The translations under genes and the position numbers were made by a program. This document shows positions 1 to 8,545 of a stretch of 64,000 nucleotides of DNA, in pieces. Positions within the stretch are counted from its first letter, which is position 1; every line of letters starts with the position of its first letter. Under the pieces are notes generated by a model. The model did no database searches, was not told the origin of the DNA, and saw nothing but the letters and a program-made list of their open reading frames with translations. Source of the stretch: Alkalicoccobacillus murimartini (GTDB lineage: Bacteria; Bacillota; Bacilli; Bacillales; Bacillaceae_D); contig NZ_JAUSUA010000002.1 in NCBI RefSeq assembly GCF_030813245.1, positions 248,001 to 312,000 of the forward strand, in the 5' to 3' direction.

Positions 1-658
1 CAACAACACCAAGATCATGCGTAATTAAAATAACTCCACTATTCGATTCATTTTTCAATTTCTTAATTAATGAAAGAATTTGCGCTTGAATCGTCACATC
101 TAATGCCGTAGTTGGTTCATCAGCAATTAAGAATTCAGGATCACACGCAACCGCAATCGCAATGACAATACGTTGTCTCATTCCACCTGATAACTCATGT
201 GGAAATTGATTATATACGTATTCAGGACGCGGAATGCCTACTTGATTAATTAAATCAATTACTTTTGCTTTTCTATCTTTTTTCCCAAGTTTGGTATGCA
301 AATAAAGCATTTCATCAATTTGCTCTCCAACAGCTTTAAGAGGATTTAACGCGGTTAAAGGGTCTTGAAATATCATTCCAATTTCTTCTCCGCGTAGCTT
401 ATTCATTTTTTTCTCAGATAGCGCGGCAATATTCTGACCTTTGTAATCAATCTCGCCTTCTATTTTCGAATTCAGCCTGTCGTGAAGACCCATAATTGAA
501 TAGGCCAATGCACTTTTACCTGAACCTGACTCTCCAACAATTCCTAAAATCTCATTTTTATTTACACTAAGTGATACATCATCCACAGCCGCATAATACT
601 GATCATTAATTCGGAAAGAGGTTGATAGATTCTTAATGTTCAATAACGCTTTATCCAA
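1..658 (-). CDS. Oligopeptide/dipeptide ABC transporter ATPase, OppD/DppD type (partial)
   Basis: The 5' part of an ATP-binding subunit that powers peptide uptake. The gene runs off the left edge, so about 219 codons are visible. Reading the minus strand I see Walker A GESGSGKS, the Q-loop region MIFQDP, the signature LSGGMRQR, Walker B with LIADEPTT, and the H-loop ITHDLG just before the edge. The order and the long insert between Walker A and the signature are typical of OppD/DppD. I chose the TTG at 658 because GGGGTGG lies five bases upstream; an in-frame GTG at 667 is possible but has no good ribosome site. Partner permeases and the binding protein are outside the window. Family assignment is firm; the exact peptide substrate is unknown. 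Confidence 0.9.
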   Translation of the reverse strand, partial: MDKALLNIKNLSTSFRINDQYYAAVDDVSLSVNKNEILGIVGESGSGKSALAYSIMGLHDRLNSKIEGEIDYKGQNIAALSEKKMNKLRGEEIGMIFQDPLTALNPLKAVGEQIDEMLYLHTKLGKKDRKAKVIDLINQVGIPRPEYVYNQFPHELSGGMRQRIVIAIAVACDPEFLIADEPTTALDVTIQAQILSLIKKLKNESNSGVILITHDLGVV

Positions 659-712
659 GTAATCCACCCCGATATTTATAAATGTGATTATATTCAAATA
701 ATTCAGCTTATA

Positions 713-1162
713 TTAAGCCATATAAGAGAAGGTATCTTTGTATTTCTTAAGTTCAATACTGACATCTGCCGAGACAATACCATCTAACTTTGCTAGCTCC
801 TTATTAACAAAATGAACAAGATCCTCATTACTCTTAAAGTAAGCTTGTAAAATTAAATCATGCCTTCCAGAGAACGCTGCTACAAACCGTACTTCTGGGT
901 ATTGATTAAGATGTTTGGCTACCGCTTCTTGTTGACCTAGCTTTGTTGTGACACCAATAATGGCTTGCACACTCAAACCAATCGCGTCAGGCTCAATATG
1001 TATGATGAATTCAAAAATATTATCCTGAAGCATACGATTAATTCTCGTTCTAACCGTTCCTTCACTAACCTCAATTTGCTTTGCAATTTCCGTGTAAGGT
1101 TTTTTACCGTTTTCTTGCAATAACTTCAGGATGGCAAAGTCTACGTCATCCAGTTTCGCCAT
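713..1162 (-). CDS. Lrp/AsnC family transcriptional regulator
   Basis: A 149-residue leucine-responsive-type regulator. An N-terminal winged helix-turn-helix (about residues 3-60, with LDDVDFAILKLLQENG and VSEGTVRTRINRM) is followed by a RAM/AsnC ligand-binding domain (about 65-145). Such proteins form dimers or octamers and respond to amino acids or related small molecules. I prefer the ATG at 1162, giving MAKLDDVD; an in-frame GTG at 1174 adds four residues. The gene lies just upstream of, and codirectional with, the peptide-transporter ATPase, and 51 bases separate them, so the two may be cotranscribed or linked in regulation. Its upstream region holds several TACGA/TCGTA half-sites that could be its own operator. 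The effector is unknown. Confidence 0.92.
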   Translation of the reverse strand: MAKLDDVDFAILKLLQENGKKPYTEIAKQIEVSEGTVRTRINRMLQDNIFEFIIHIEPDAIGLSVQAIIGVTTKLGQQEAVAKHLNQYPEVRFVAAFSGRHDLILQAYFKSNEDLVHFVNKELAKLDGIVSADVSIELKKYKDTFSYMA

Positions 1163-1174
1163 AAGACCACTCAC

Positions 1175-1867
1175 TTTGCACTATTATATTTAGTAATACA
1201 GAGTAGAAAAACTACGATTTATAGATTTCTACGAGATTTTTTTGCAAATTTCGTAATTTGAATATTTTCATTATAAAAGACTCTTAGAAAGAAAGCAATA
1301 TTCAATCTTTTTAAAATAGTATTTTTTATTGATAGATTATCTGACGATTTATCCATAAGTACGAGAATTCGTAATCTTTCAAGGCGAAAATGCATCTTTT
1401 TTTCGAATATTAATACAAAAACTATGATAAACTACGAATTTTTATCTATGAGTAAAGTTACCCTCCTCGTATTCATTATATTAATATAGATTCTAATCTT
1501 TTCCTCCATTTTTCTCATGACATATTGGATAATATTCTATCTAAATTCTCTTCTTGTGACGTGTTTCTTCATTATAATGTTTTTCTTCTACTCCCTAAGA
1601 GATCAGAAAATCCTTACTATTTTCTTTTAATTCTCATACTCCATCTCCGGTTGAATACATACAAGCTCATTCCGTGTGTAAGGGTAATTATAAATTACAT
1701 TTTTAAACTCACTATCATTTAGGCATTATATACTAGTTACATAGAATCATTTACTAGAATTCCGCGAATTTTGTCGGTATAACACTTAACTTTTTACCCA
1801 TTTACAACGATAATATCCTTAGGGGACTAGTTATTTAGTTTCTTAAAAACTACTTTTATATGAAGAG
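1175..1867. other. Long AT-rich intergenic region with TACGA half-sites
   Basis: About 690 bases without a convincing gene; a 65-codon open frame at 1525-1722 has no ribosome site and no recognisable content. The part next to the Lrp gene carries repeated TACGA/TCGTA pentamers at 1213-1217, 1230-1234, 1251-1255, 1360-1364, 1369-1373 and 1433-1437. The pair at 1360-1373 forms the perfect palindrome TACGA-GAAT-TCGTA. The part next to the glucosaminidase gene must hold its promoter, but I see no clear hexamer pair. Confidence 0.6.
1360..1373. promoter_or_regulatory. Palindrome TACGAGAATTCGTA, candidate Lrp-type operator
   Basis: A perfect inverted repeat of TACGA with a 4-base centre. Further single half-sites lie on both sides between 1213 and 1437. 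Lrp/AsnC proteins often bind several spaced sites upstream of their own gene, so autoregulation is a reasonable inference. There is no direct evidence of binding. Confidence 0.4.
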
Positions 1868-4800
1868 GTGAGTTTCATTAACATTCGTCATGTTGTCGCA
1901 GGCACTTCACCAATCGTCTTAGCTTTTATGATGTCTTCAGTACCCTTTCAATCTGCCTTAGCTAATTCAAATTATAAGATCACGCATTATGACCTTGACT
2001 TCAAAAATGTTGTCGACAGGCAAGTTAAGGCTAATGCACAGACTGATAAAACGTACGACGTCTACATTCATTCTGATGGAGTGAACCTTGATTCAGGGGG
2101 CAAAACTGGAACATCTAAGGGAGCTTGGAATGTCCGCGGTGGCGCGGGTTCACAATCATGGAAGATCGGTCAAACGTCTAACGGTCAAAAGCTAACCATA
2201 CTCGGAAGCAAAAAAGCCAGTGACGGTTCCACTTGGTACCAAATTAGATATGATCGTACATGGAAAAACGCAAGTCCTGAAGATGTTGCGCATTACCTAA
2301 ACCCTAACAATGTCCAACCAGGGACAAGCAGTTATTATCAGTTTTTAAATTTAAGTGAAACAGCCAATTTGAGTGCTCAGTCAATCAATAATCAGCTCTT
2401 AAATGGAAAAGGTGCTTTATCAGGACAAGGCCAAGCTTTTATTACTGCAGCTAAATCAAATAGAGTGAATGAGATTTATTTAGTATCTCATGCATTATTG
2501 GAAACTGGCAATGGTTCCTCACCATTAGCAAAAGGGATTCAGCACAAAGGTAAAACAGTCTATAACATGTATGGAATTGGTGCCTTTGATGGAAATGCTG
2601 AACAAGCTGGTGCTGCTTATGCATATAATCAAGGATGGTTTACGAAAGAAGAAGCTATTATAGGTGGCGCTAAGTTTGTTGGAAATAACTACATATCTAA
2701 GGGCCAAAACACGCTTTATAAAATGCGATGGAATCCTGATGCTCCTGCAACACACCAATATGCAACAGATATTGGTTGGGCAGAAAAACAGACATCACGA
2801 ATGGCGAGCATGTATAACCTGGTTGATGATTACACGCTTCATTATGATATTCCTCAATATAATAATCAGCCAGGAACAGCACCAGATTATAGCCAAATTG
2901 ATGATAATCAGAAAAAAGATGGCACACCAGGTACCACTACAGCCAACTTAAATGTTCGTTCTGAACCAAGCACAAGTGCTAATCGTCTAACTCTGTTATC
3001 ATCAGGGACAAAATTAACGATCATAAGCAAGCAGAATGGCTGGTATCAAATTCATGCAAATGGCGTAGACGGATGGGTTTCCGCTGAATTTGTAAAAGTA
3101 GATGCAAGTGCTCCACCTGAAAACAATAATTCTGATAAAGAGCAAGTTACAGACGATGGGAATTATGAGGTTATTGGATCTGGTACCACTACAGCTCGTT
3201 TGAATCTTCGTTCTTCTAACAAGATTGAAGCAAACAACATCGTAACAACGTTGAATAATAATACTAAGGTCGACATTCTCGAGAAAAGTGGAAGTTGGCT
3301 AAAGGTTAGTGCCTCTGGCAAAACAGGTTGGGTTTCTGCTCAATATGTGAAAACCTCTTCTGCATCTGGGGCTCCTTCTACACCTAAAGATGAAGCAACT
3401 TCAGGGGACAAAGTCATCTCTTCTGGTACGACAATGGCTCGTTTGAACCTTCGTTCTTCTAATAAGATCGAAGCAAACAACATCATCACAACGTTGAATA
3501 ATAACTCTAAAGTTGAGATTCTTGAAAAGAGTGGTAGCTGGTTAAAAGTGAAAGCTGGTAGTCGTACGGGTTGGGTCTCTGCTCAATTTGTGAAAACGTC
3601 TGCTGGATCCGGAACTCCTTCTACACCTAAAGATGAAGCAACTTCAGGAGACAAAGTCTTCTCTTCTGGTACAACAACGGCTCGTTTGAACCTTCGTTCT
3701 TCTAATAAGATCGAAGCAAACAACATCATCACAACGTTGAATAATAACTCTAAAGTTGAGATTCTTGAAAAGAGTGGTAGCTGGTTAAAAGTGAAAGCTG
3801 GTAGTCGTACGGGTTGGGTCTCTGCTCAATTTGTAAAAACTGGTTCTACAGCTCCTGCTACTCCTAACCAATCAGCGGATAAAGCGTCTGGCACTGGTAC
3901 AACTACTGTTCGTTTGAACCTTCGTTCTTCTAATAAGATCGAAGCGAACAACATTGTGACAACGTTGAATAACAATTCTAAAGTTGAAATTCTTGAGAAA
4001 AGCGGTAGCTGGTTAAGAGTGAAAGCTGGTAGTCGCACTGGTTGGGTCTCTGCTCAATTTGTGAAAACCGGGTCTACAGCGCCTACTGCTCCAACTCAAT
4101 CAGCTGATAAAGCGTCTGGCACTGGCACGACTACTGCTCGTTTGAACCTTCGCTCTTCTGCGAATGTAGCTAGTAACAACTTGATCACAACATTGAATAA
4201 CAATCAACAAGTTGAGATTCTTGAGAAGAGTGGTAGCTGGTTAAAGGTTAAAGCTGGCAGTCGCACTGGTTGGGTTTCTGCTCAATTTGTAAAGACCGGC
4301 TCTACAGCGCCTGCTGCTCCAACTCAATCAGCCGATAAAGCGTCTGGTACTGGTACAACTACTGCTCGTTTGAACCTTCGCTCTTCTGCGAATGTAGCTA
4401 GTAACAACATCATCACGACGTTGAATAATAATCAGCAAGTTGAGATTCTTGAGAAGAGTGGTAGCTGGTTAAAGGTTAAAGCTGGTAGTCGCACGGGTTG
4501 GGTTTCTGCTCAATTTGTAAAGACTGGCTCTACCGCTTCAAATACTACTAAAGCTCCAACTCAGTCAGCTGAAAAAGCTTCTGGTACTGGCACGACTACT
4601 GCTCGTTTGAACCTTCGCTCTTCTGCGAATGTAGCTAGTAACAACTTGATCACAACATTGAATAACAATCAACAAGTTGAGATTCTTGAAAAGAGTGGTA
4701 GCTGGTTAAAGGTTAAAGCTGATAGTCGCACGGGGTGGGTTTCCGCTCAATTTGTGAAGACTGGCTCTACGCCTGCTGCGCCTAAGCAAGAAACCAAAAA

Positions 4801-5002
4801 AGAAGAGAAAACAGCAAATAAAGGTACAACCACTGCACGTTTAAACCTTCGTTCTTCAGCTAAAGTAGCCGACGATAATTTTATCGTTACGCTTAAACAG
4901 AATGAGGAAGTAGAAATTCTTGAAAAGCAAGGCAACTGGTATAAAGTGAAAGCCGGAAGCCAAACAGGTTGGGTTACTTCGGAATTTGTAAAAGCAAGCT
5001 AA
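1868..5002 (+). CDS. Secreted endo-beta-N-acetylglucosaminidase (GH73-like) with nine SH3b repeats
   Basis: A 1044-residue autolysin-like exoprotein that should hydrolyse peptidoglycan glycan strands. It has a signal peptide (cleavage likely after SALA, about residue 32), an N-terminal region to about 165, a glucosaminidase domain at about 170-330 with the presumed catalytic Glu212 in LLETGNGSS, and nine SH3b wall-binding repeats starting at residues 355, 439, 520, 601, 677, 753, 829, 908 and 986, joined by Ser/Thr/Ala/Pro-rich linkers. The layout resembles LytD-type autolysins. Start: the GTG at 1868 lies inside the ribosome site itself (GAAGAGGTG); the in-frame ATT at 1877 has ideal spacing and may be the true start. 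It is monocistronic, ending at a bidirectional terminator. Function is confident; the precise bond specificity is inferred. Confidence 0.92.
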   Translation: MSFINIRHVVAGTSPIVLAFMMSSVPFQSALANSNYKITHYDLDFKNVVDRQVKANAQTDKTYDVYIHSDGVNLDSGGKTGTSKGAWNVRGGAGSQSWKIGQTSNGQKLTILGSKKASDGSTWYQIRYDRTWKNASPEDVAHYLNPNNVQPGTSSYYQFLNLSETANLSAQSINNQLLNGKGALSGQGQAFITAAKSNRVNEIYLVSHALLETGNGSSPLAKGIQHKGKTVYNMYGIGAFDGNAEQAGAAYAYNQGWFTKEEAIIGGAKFVGNNYISKGQNTLYKMRWNPDAPATHQYATDIGWAEKQTSRMASMYNLVDDYTLHYDIPQYNNQPGTAPDYSQIDDNQKKDGTPGTTTANLNVRSEPSTSANRLTLLSSGTKLTIISKQNGWYQIHANGVDGWVSAEFVKVDASAPPENNNSDKEQVTDDGNYEVIGSGTTTARLNLRSSNKIEANNIVTTLNNNTKVDILEKSGSWLKVSASGKTGWVSAQYVKTSSASGAPSTPKDEATSGDKVISSGTTMARLNLRSSNKIEANNIITTLNNNSKVEILEKSGSWLKVKAGSRTGWVSAQFVKTSAGSGTPSTPKDEATSGDKVFSSGTTTARLNLRSSNKIEANNIITTLNNNSKVEILEKSGSWLKVKAGSRTGWVSAQFVKTGSTAPATPNQSADKASGTGTTTVRLNLRSSNKIEANNIVTTLNNNSKVEILEKSGSWLRVKAGSRTGWVSAQFVKTGSTAPTAPTQSADKASGTGTTTARLNLRSSANVASNNLITTLNNNQQVEILEKSGSWLKVKAGSRTGWVSAQFVKTGSTAPAAPTQSADKASGTGTTTARLNLRSSANVASNNIITTLNNNQQVEILEKSGSWLKVKAGSRTGWVSAQFVKTGSTASNTTKAPTQSAEKASGTGTTTARLNLRSSANVASNNLITTLNNNQQVEILEKSGSWLKVKADSRTGWVSAQFVKTGSTPAAPKQETKKEEKTANKGTTTARLNLRSSAKVADDNFIVTLKQNEEVEILEKQGNWYKVKAGSQTGWVTSEFVKAS
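2930..4995 (+). repeat. Nine tandem SH3b-coding repeats, period mostly 228-252 bases
   Basis: Repeat units begin at 2930, 3182, 3425, 3668, 3896, 4124, 4352, 4589 and 4823, each opening with a Gly-Thr-Thr codon run followed by an RLNLRSS-type motif (NLNVRSE in the first). Units at 3425 and 3668 are almost identical over more than 150 bases, and those at 4124, 4352 and 4589 form a second near-identical set. The first and last units are the most divergent. This shows recent duplication in the middle of the array. Confidence 0.95.
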
Positions 5003-5012
5003 TCTGGCACAT

Positions 5013-5049
5013 AAAAAAGGAAGTCTCAAATTGAGACTTCCTTTTCCTT
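5013..5049. terminator. Bidirectional rho-independent terminator
   Basis: Perfect 11-bp stem (GGAAGTCTCAA with TTGAGACTTCC, 5019-5041) with an A-run on the left and a T-rich run on the right. It can end the glucosaminidase transcript on the plus strand and the tagO transcript on the minus strand. Confidence 0.92.
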
Positions 5050-5080
5050 ATTAAAAAGTAGACATGATCTTTAATAGGTA

Positions 5081-6166
5081 TCACTCTAATTTTTTTACAA
5101 GCTGCATTTTCCCCAAGGCTTTTAATAATGGTTTTCTCTTCTGACCGATCAAACCGATCCCTTCTGCAAATAACATGATTCCACATAAGATAACGACTAA
5201 CAAAACAAGAGATACCCAATTTGCTGTTTGTGAGAATAGGACGGCAACTGCACCAAATAACATTGATATGCCATAAATAATAAGAACTGTTTTTCGGTGC
5301 CCATACCCCATCGCCAGTAAGCAATGATGGAGGTGACCTTTATCTGCCGTACCTATGCTTTGTTGGTTTAATGTGCGTCTAATGACAGCAAACGTTGTAT
5401 CAATAAATGGAACGGCTAAAATAAGTAAAGGAACAATTAAGCTAAACATTGTCACGCTTTTAAATAATCCCATCATGGAGATAACGGCCATAGCATACCC
5501 TAAAAACATAGAGCCTGTATCCCCCATAAAAATCTTGGCAGGATAGAAATTATAGAGTAGAAATCCAGATGTACTTCCTAGAAGTGAAAGGGATAAGACA
5601 ATCACACTGGCATAGGCTAGCGGATGACCTGTAGCCATGATTAACATGGTAAGGACAGCTATCATTGTAACTCCTGCGGCAAGTCCATCTAATCCATCAA
5701 TTAAGTTAACGGAATTTATAACGGCTAAGATCCATATGATTGTGACGATAAAGCTAAGGAATCCAAATTCTACATTGCCAATAAACGGAATTTGAATAAA
5801 CTCAATTCGTAAGCCTGATGATGCGGCACATATTGCCGCAACCGTTTGGCCAATCAATTTTGTTTTGGCTCCCAGTGCAAAGCGATCATCAATTAATCCA
5901 ACTATGGCAAGAATGACAGCTCCAGCTATTAAGAACCCCATCTCATTTTGCGCTTCACCAAGTTGAGACCATAAAACAGCAACTCCAGCTGCCATCCCAA
6001 ACATAATAGCCACTCCACCAATACGTGGCATATTGCCTTTATGTACTTTTCTATGATCAGGTTTATCAACAAATCCCCATTTACGTGCAAAGGCCATGAC
6101 CATTGGAACCGTTGCAATCGTAACTAAAAAAGCGGTTATTAGACCAAACATATACATCTGCATCAT
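5081..6166 (-). CDS. tagO: Undecaprenyl-phosphate GlcNAc-1-phosphate transferase (TagO/WecA family)
   Basis: A 361-residue polytopic membrane enzyme (about ten to eleven helices) that transfers GlcNAc-1-phosphate from UDP-GlcNAc to undecaprenyl phosphate, the first step of wall teichoic and many teichuronic-type polymers. Family motifs visible are DKPDHRKVHKGNMPRIGG near residues 38-55, DDRFALGAK (cytoplasmic Asp pair), NLIDGLDGLAAG and the FMGDTGS segment. ATG at 6166 is preceded by GAGGTGAGTC. It is the last gene before the bidirectional terminator and is separated from the next upstream gene by 160 bases, so it may have its own promoter. In Bacillus subtilis tagO is also a stand-alone gene near the tua locus. 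Confidence 0.93.
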   Translation of the reverse strand: MMQMYMFGLITAFLVTIATVPMVMAFARKWGFVDKPDHRKVHKGNMPRIGGVAIMFGMAAGVAVLWSQLGEAQNEMGFLIAGAVILAIVGLIDDRFALGAKTKLIGQTVAAICAASSGLRIEFIQIPFIGNVEFGFLSFIVTIIWILAVINSVNLIDGLDGLAAGVTMIAVLTMLIMATGHPLAYASVIVLSLSLLGSTSGFLLYNFYPAKIFMGDTGSMFLGYAMAVISMMGLFKSVTMFSLIVPLLILAVPFIDTTFAVIRRTLNQQSIGTADKGHLHHCLLAMGYGHRKTVLIIYGISMLFGAVAVLFSQTANWVSLVLLVVILCGIMLFAEGIGLIGQKRKPLLKALGKMQLVKKLE

Positions 6167-6328
6167 GACTCACCTCAGCACCATTTAAATTGCGTACAAA
6201 CATCTGCCCTTGTACCAGCATTTTTTTGTTATGTTGTTACGCTATATCCAAACAATAGCAAAGCAAAAGGTCGTTGTGGGCAGATTTACAAACGTTTAAC
6301 AAAGGGTTTAGAATAGCCATCATTTTGT

Positions 6329-7078
6329 TTATAATTTCTTAAAACCGTGCCATGCATAGCTTGCAAAAACGTAACAGGCTTTCCAAAATGGCAGATTTTC
6401 ATTGTATCTATAGATCGTCCAGTTCCTTTTAGCTGCTTTGAGTTTATTACTGGATATTGAGTTTGACACTTTTCGATAACATGCTAGTTCCTCGTTTATT
6501 CCATATGCTTGATTTCCATCTTTTAAGATGGTTAGCCACAATACAAAATCCTGCCTTGTTCTTATTGTTGGCATTTGTACTTTTCCTAACACGTCAATAT
6601 TTAACATCACTGTGAGACAGCCGATAATCGTATTTTTAAGCAAGCTATTGTATGTGACTACCTCTGGCGCCTCCACTAACTTCTCCCTTTTCTGACCATC
6701 TTCTCTAATAATCCTATAGCTTGTAAAAGTAAAGACAAATTGATTAGCTTCCATAAAATGAACCTGTCGCTCTAGCTTCTCCGGTAACCACAAATCATCA
6801 CTATCTAAAAACGCTGCATATTTTCCTCTTGCTTGATTAATCCCCTCATTACGTGCACCTGCCGCTCCATTGTTAGTTTGTAACTGTACAACAGAAATTC
6901 GTGAGTCTTTATCTGCAAAGCTTTTTGCGATCTTCATACTTTCATCAGTGGACCCATCGTCTACCAGGATTAGCTCCCAGTTGGGGTATGTTTGATTCAT
7001 TATCGATTGAATGGTTTCTCCGAGAAAACGCTCAGAGTTGTAAACTGGTGTTATGACAGATACTAGTGGTTCAGTCAT
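6329..7078 (-). CDS. Family 2 glycosyltransferase (TuaG-like)
   Basis: A 249-residue cytoplasmic GT-A glycosyltransferase. It opens with VSVITPVYNSERFLGETIQSI, has the nucleotide-binding VDDGSTD and the metal-binding LDSDDLW, then a short acceptor region. Its ATG overlaps the stop of the upstream TuaF-like gene by four bases (ATGA), showing translational coupling. Its place after the tuaE/tuaD/tuaF-like genes matches tuaG of Bacillus subtilis, so a role in adding a sugar of the teichuronic-type repeat is likely. Donor sugar unknown. Confidence 0.85.
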   Translation of the reverse strand: MTEPLVSVITPVYNSERFLGETIQSIMNQTYPNWELILVDDGSTDESMKIAKSFADKDSRISVVQLQTNNGAAGARNEGINQARGKYAAFLDSDDLWLPEKLERQVHFMEANQFVFTFTSYRIIREDGQKREKLVEAPEVVTYNSLLKNTIIGCLTVMLNIDVLGKVQMPTIRTRQDFVLWLTILKDGNQAYGINEELACYRKVSNSISSNKLKAAKRNWTIYRYNENLPFWKACYVFASYAWHGFKKL

Positions 7079-7557
7079 TCTCTCACTCCTTCTTTTTCTG
7101 TTATCTCTACATGGTCTGCTACCCAGAGGTCTGCCGGCTTGCGATAGGTAATTTTAACTTGTTCCGACTGATCCATATCCCAAACGATGGAGATTCCCTC
7201 TTCAGTCTCATCCGTCACAATAGGTTGATGACTTGTATCGACTGAAACAAAAGCTTCTACCTGTGGATCGACCTCACCATTTAGCCAATTTGTTGTTTTG
7301 CTTAACAACGATTCGCCTAGATAAGGAGATAACTCCTCGTGCAGCTCTTCTTTCGTTAACGGTGTCTTCTTTAATTTCTCTACCTTAAAAGCTGTTGCAA
7401 CGTGATTAAGACGAACAGCCATGATCCCTTCGTAGTCTACGGTACTAGTTGAAGGTTCATTTGGGTTTGTTTGCTCAATACCTTGATCTAGAAAGAAAAA
7501 ACCACTAACAAAAGCAATAATGAATGCCATGAAGACTATCTTTTTATATAATTTCAC
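7075..7557 (-). CDS. Membrane-anchored protein in teichuronic locus (TuaF-like position)
   Basis: A 160-residue protein with one N-terminal membrane segment (about residues 7-24) and a mainly extracellular remainder. I do not recognise a domain. The open frame extends to an ATG at 7605, but that ATG lies inside a strong terminator hairpin, so the GTG at 7557, downstream of AAAGGAG, is preferred. It sits between the epimerase and the TuaG-like transferase, the place taken by tuaF in Bacillus subtilis, whose product is linked to polymer chain handling. The shared function is inferred from position only; no sequence motif supports it. Confidence 0.7.
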   Translation of the reverse strand: MKLYKKIVFMAFIIAFVSGFFFLDQGIEQTNPNEPSTSTVDYEGIMAVRLNHVATAFKVEKLKKTPLTKEELHEELSPYLGESLLSKTTNWLNGEVDPQVEAFVSVDTSHQPIVTDETEEGISIVWDMDQSEQVKITYRKPADLWVADHVEITEKEGVRE

Positions 7558-7580
7558 GGATATTTTTCTCTCCTTTGTCC

Positions 7581-7630
7581 AAAAGAAAAAGGGGATAGAC
7601 GACACGCAAATTGCGTGTCATCTATCCCCT
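7581..7630 (-). terminator. Strong rho-independent terminator after the epimerase gene
   Basis: An 18-pair stem with one mismatch (7591-7609 against 7611-7629), followed on the minus strand by CCCCTTTTTCTTTT. It separates the epimerase from the downstream TuaF-like/TuaG-like pair, so those two genes depend on readthrough or their own promoter. Confidence 0.9.
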
Positions 7631-7633
7631 CAC

Positions 7634-8545
7634 TCACGAGCGATAAAAAGAGTAGGTCTCCCCCAAGCCCTTCTTAATATCGATTCGTGGTGCCCAGCCC
7701 ATTTTGGCCAATGCTTTCTCATTTGTTAAGTAACTATGTTTAATATCACCTTTACGTTCTTCTTTTATTTGTTTCTCTAATTCGAAACCGGCCACTCCCT
7801 CCATGTACTGAACCGTTTCAATCAATGATGTTGCTTTTCCTGTACTGATGTTAAATACATCATTAAATGATTCATCACTAGCTAGAAGGTTCGCCGATAC
7901 AATATCATCTACATGAATAAAGTCTCGCGTTTGTTTTCCATCACCAAACATCGTGAAAAGCTGCTTCTTAAGTGCACTATTCATTAACACACAAATGACT
8001 CCACCTTCACCTTTTGGATCTTGGTATCTGCCATAAACATTAGCATATCGGAAAATGGTATACCGTATACCATACAAATTAGAGTAAGTACGAATATATT
8101 CTTCAGGATTATACTTAGATATTCCATACATAGATAACGGTCGAATTGGATGTAGCTCATCAACACCTAAATAGTCAGGTGTGCCATATATAGCCGCAGA
8201 AGACGGATAAATTAAGCGACATCCTGGTACACTGCGGCACGCCTCTAACACATTAATGGTTCCTAATATATTTATGGAAGCATCCTTGATTGGATCTGCA
8301 ATAGCAGATTGTACATCAATTTGTGCGGCATGATGATTGATCAGATCCGGCTTTTCTTTTTTGACAATGTCGACAAATGCTTCATCTCGGATGTCAACTC
8401 CGTATACTTTGCAGTCACTTAGCCATTCAAATTCTGTATGGGCTGCTTTACTATCTACAACCACTACTTGATCTCCACGTTTGAGATAGGCTTCAACTAA
8501 GTTTCTGCCGATGAAGCCTGCTCCCCCTGTAAGTAATACTTTCAT
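7634..8545 (-). CDS. NAD-dependent UDP-sugar epimerase/dehydratase
   Basis: A 303-residue extended short-chain dehydrogenase. The N-terminal Rossmann motif is TGGAGFIG (about residues 6-13), the active-site Ser/Tyr-Lys pair is in YPSSAAIYG and MYGISKYNPEEY, and YANVYG(P/R) lies in the substrate region. It is close to UDP-glucose 4-epimerases and UDP-glucuronate epimerases. Because the preceding gene makes UDP-glucuronate, UDP-glucuronate to UDP-galacturonate epimerisation is a fair guess, but the substrate cannot be fixed from sequence. It has its own ribosome site (AAGGAGAG) and its first 53 bases overlap the 3' end of the dehydrogenase gene. Confidence 0.9.
   Translation of the reverse strand: MKVLLTGGAGFIGRNLVEAYLKRGDQVVVVDSKAAHTEFEWLSDCKVYGVDIRDEAFVDIVKKEKPDLINHHAAQIDVQSAIADPIKDASINILGTINVLEACRSVPGCRLIYPSSAAIYGTPDYLGVDELHPIRPLSMYGISKYNPEEYIRTYSNLYGIRYTIFRYANVYGRYQDPKGEGGVICVLMNSALKKQLFTMFGDGKQTRDFIHVDDIVSANLLASDESFNDVFNISTGKATSLIETVQYMEGVAGFELEKQIKEERKGDIKHSYLTNEKALAKMGWAPRIDIKKGLGETYSFYRS

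Noticed and set aside
1525-1722. 65-codon open frame upstream of the glucosaminidase gene
   Set aside because: No ribosome site, no recognisable content, and strongly AT-rich codon use typical of random frames.
1740-1790. Sigma-D promoter for the autolysin (GTCGGTAT near 1772)
   Set aside because: The -10-like sequence fits partly, but no TAAA lies at the required distance upstream.
7558-7605. Upstream ATG start for the TuaF-like gene
   Set aside because: That ATG is within a strong terminator stem of the preceding gene; the GTG at 7557 fits better.
8055-8073. Perfect 9-1-9 palindrome ATGGTATAC-C-GTATACCAT
   Set aside because: It lies in the epimerase gene over conserved codons; a regulatory role inside the coding region has no support.
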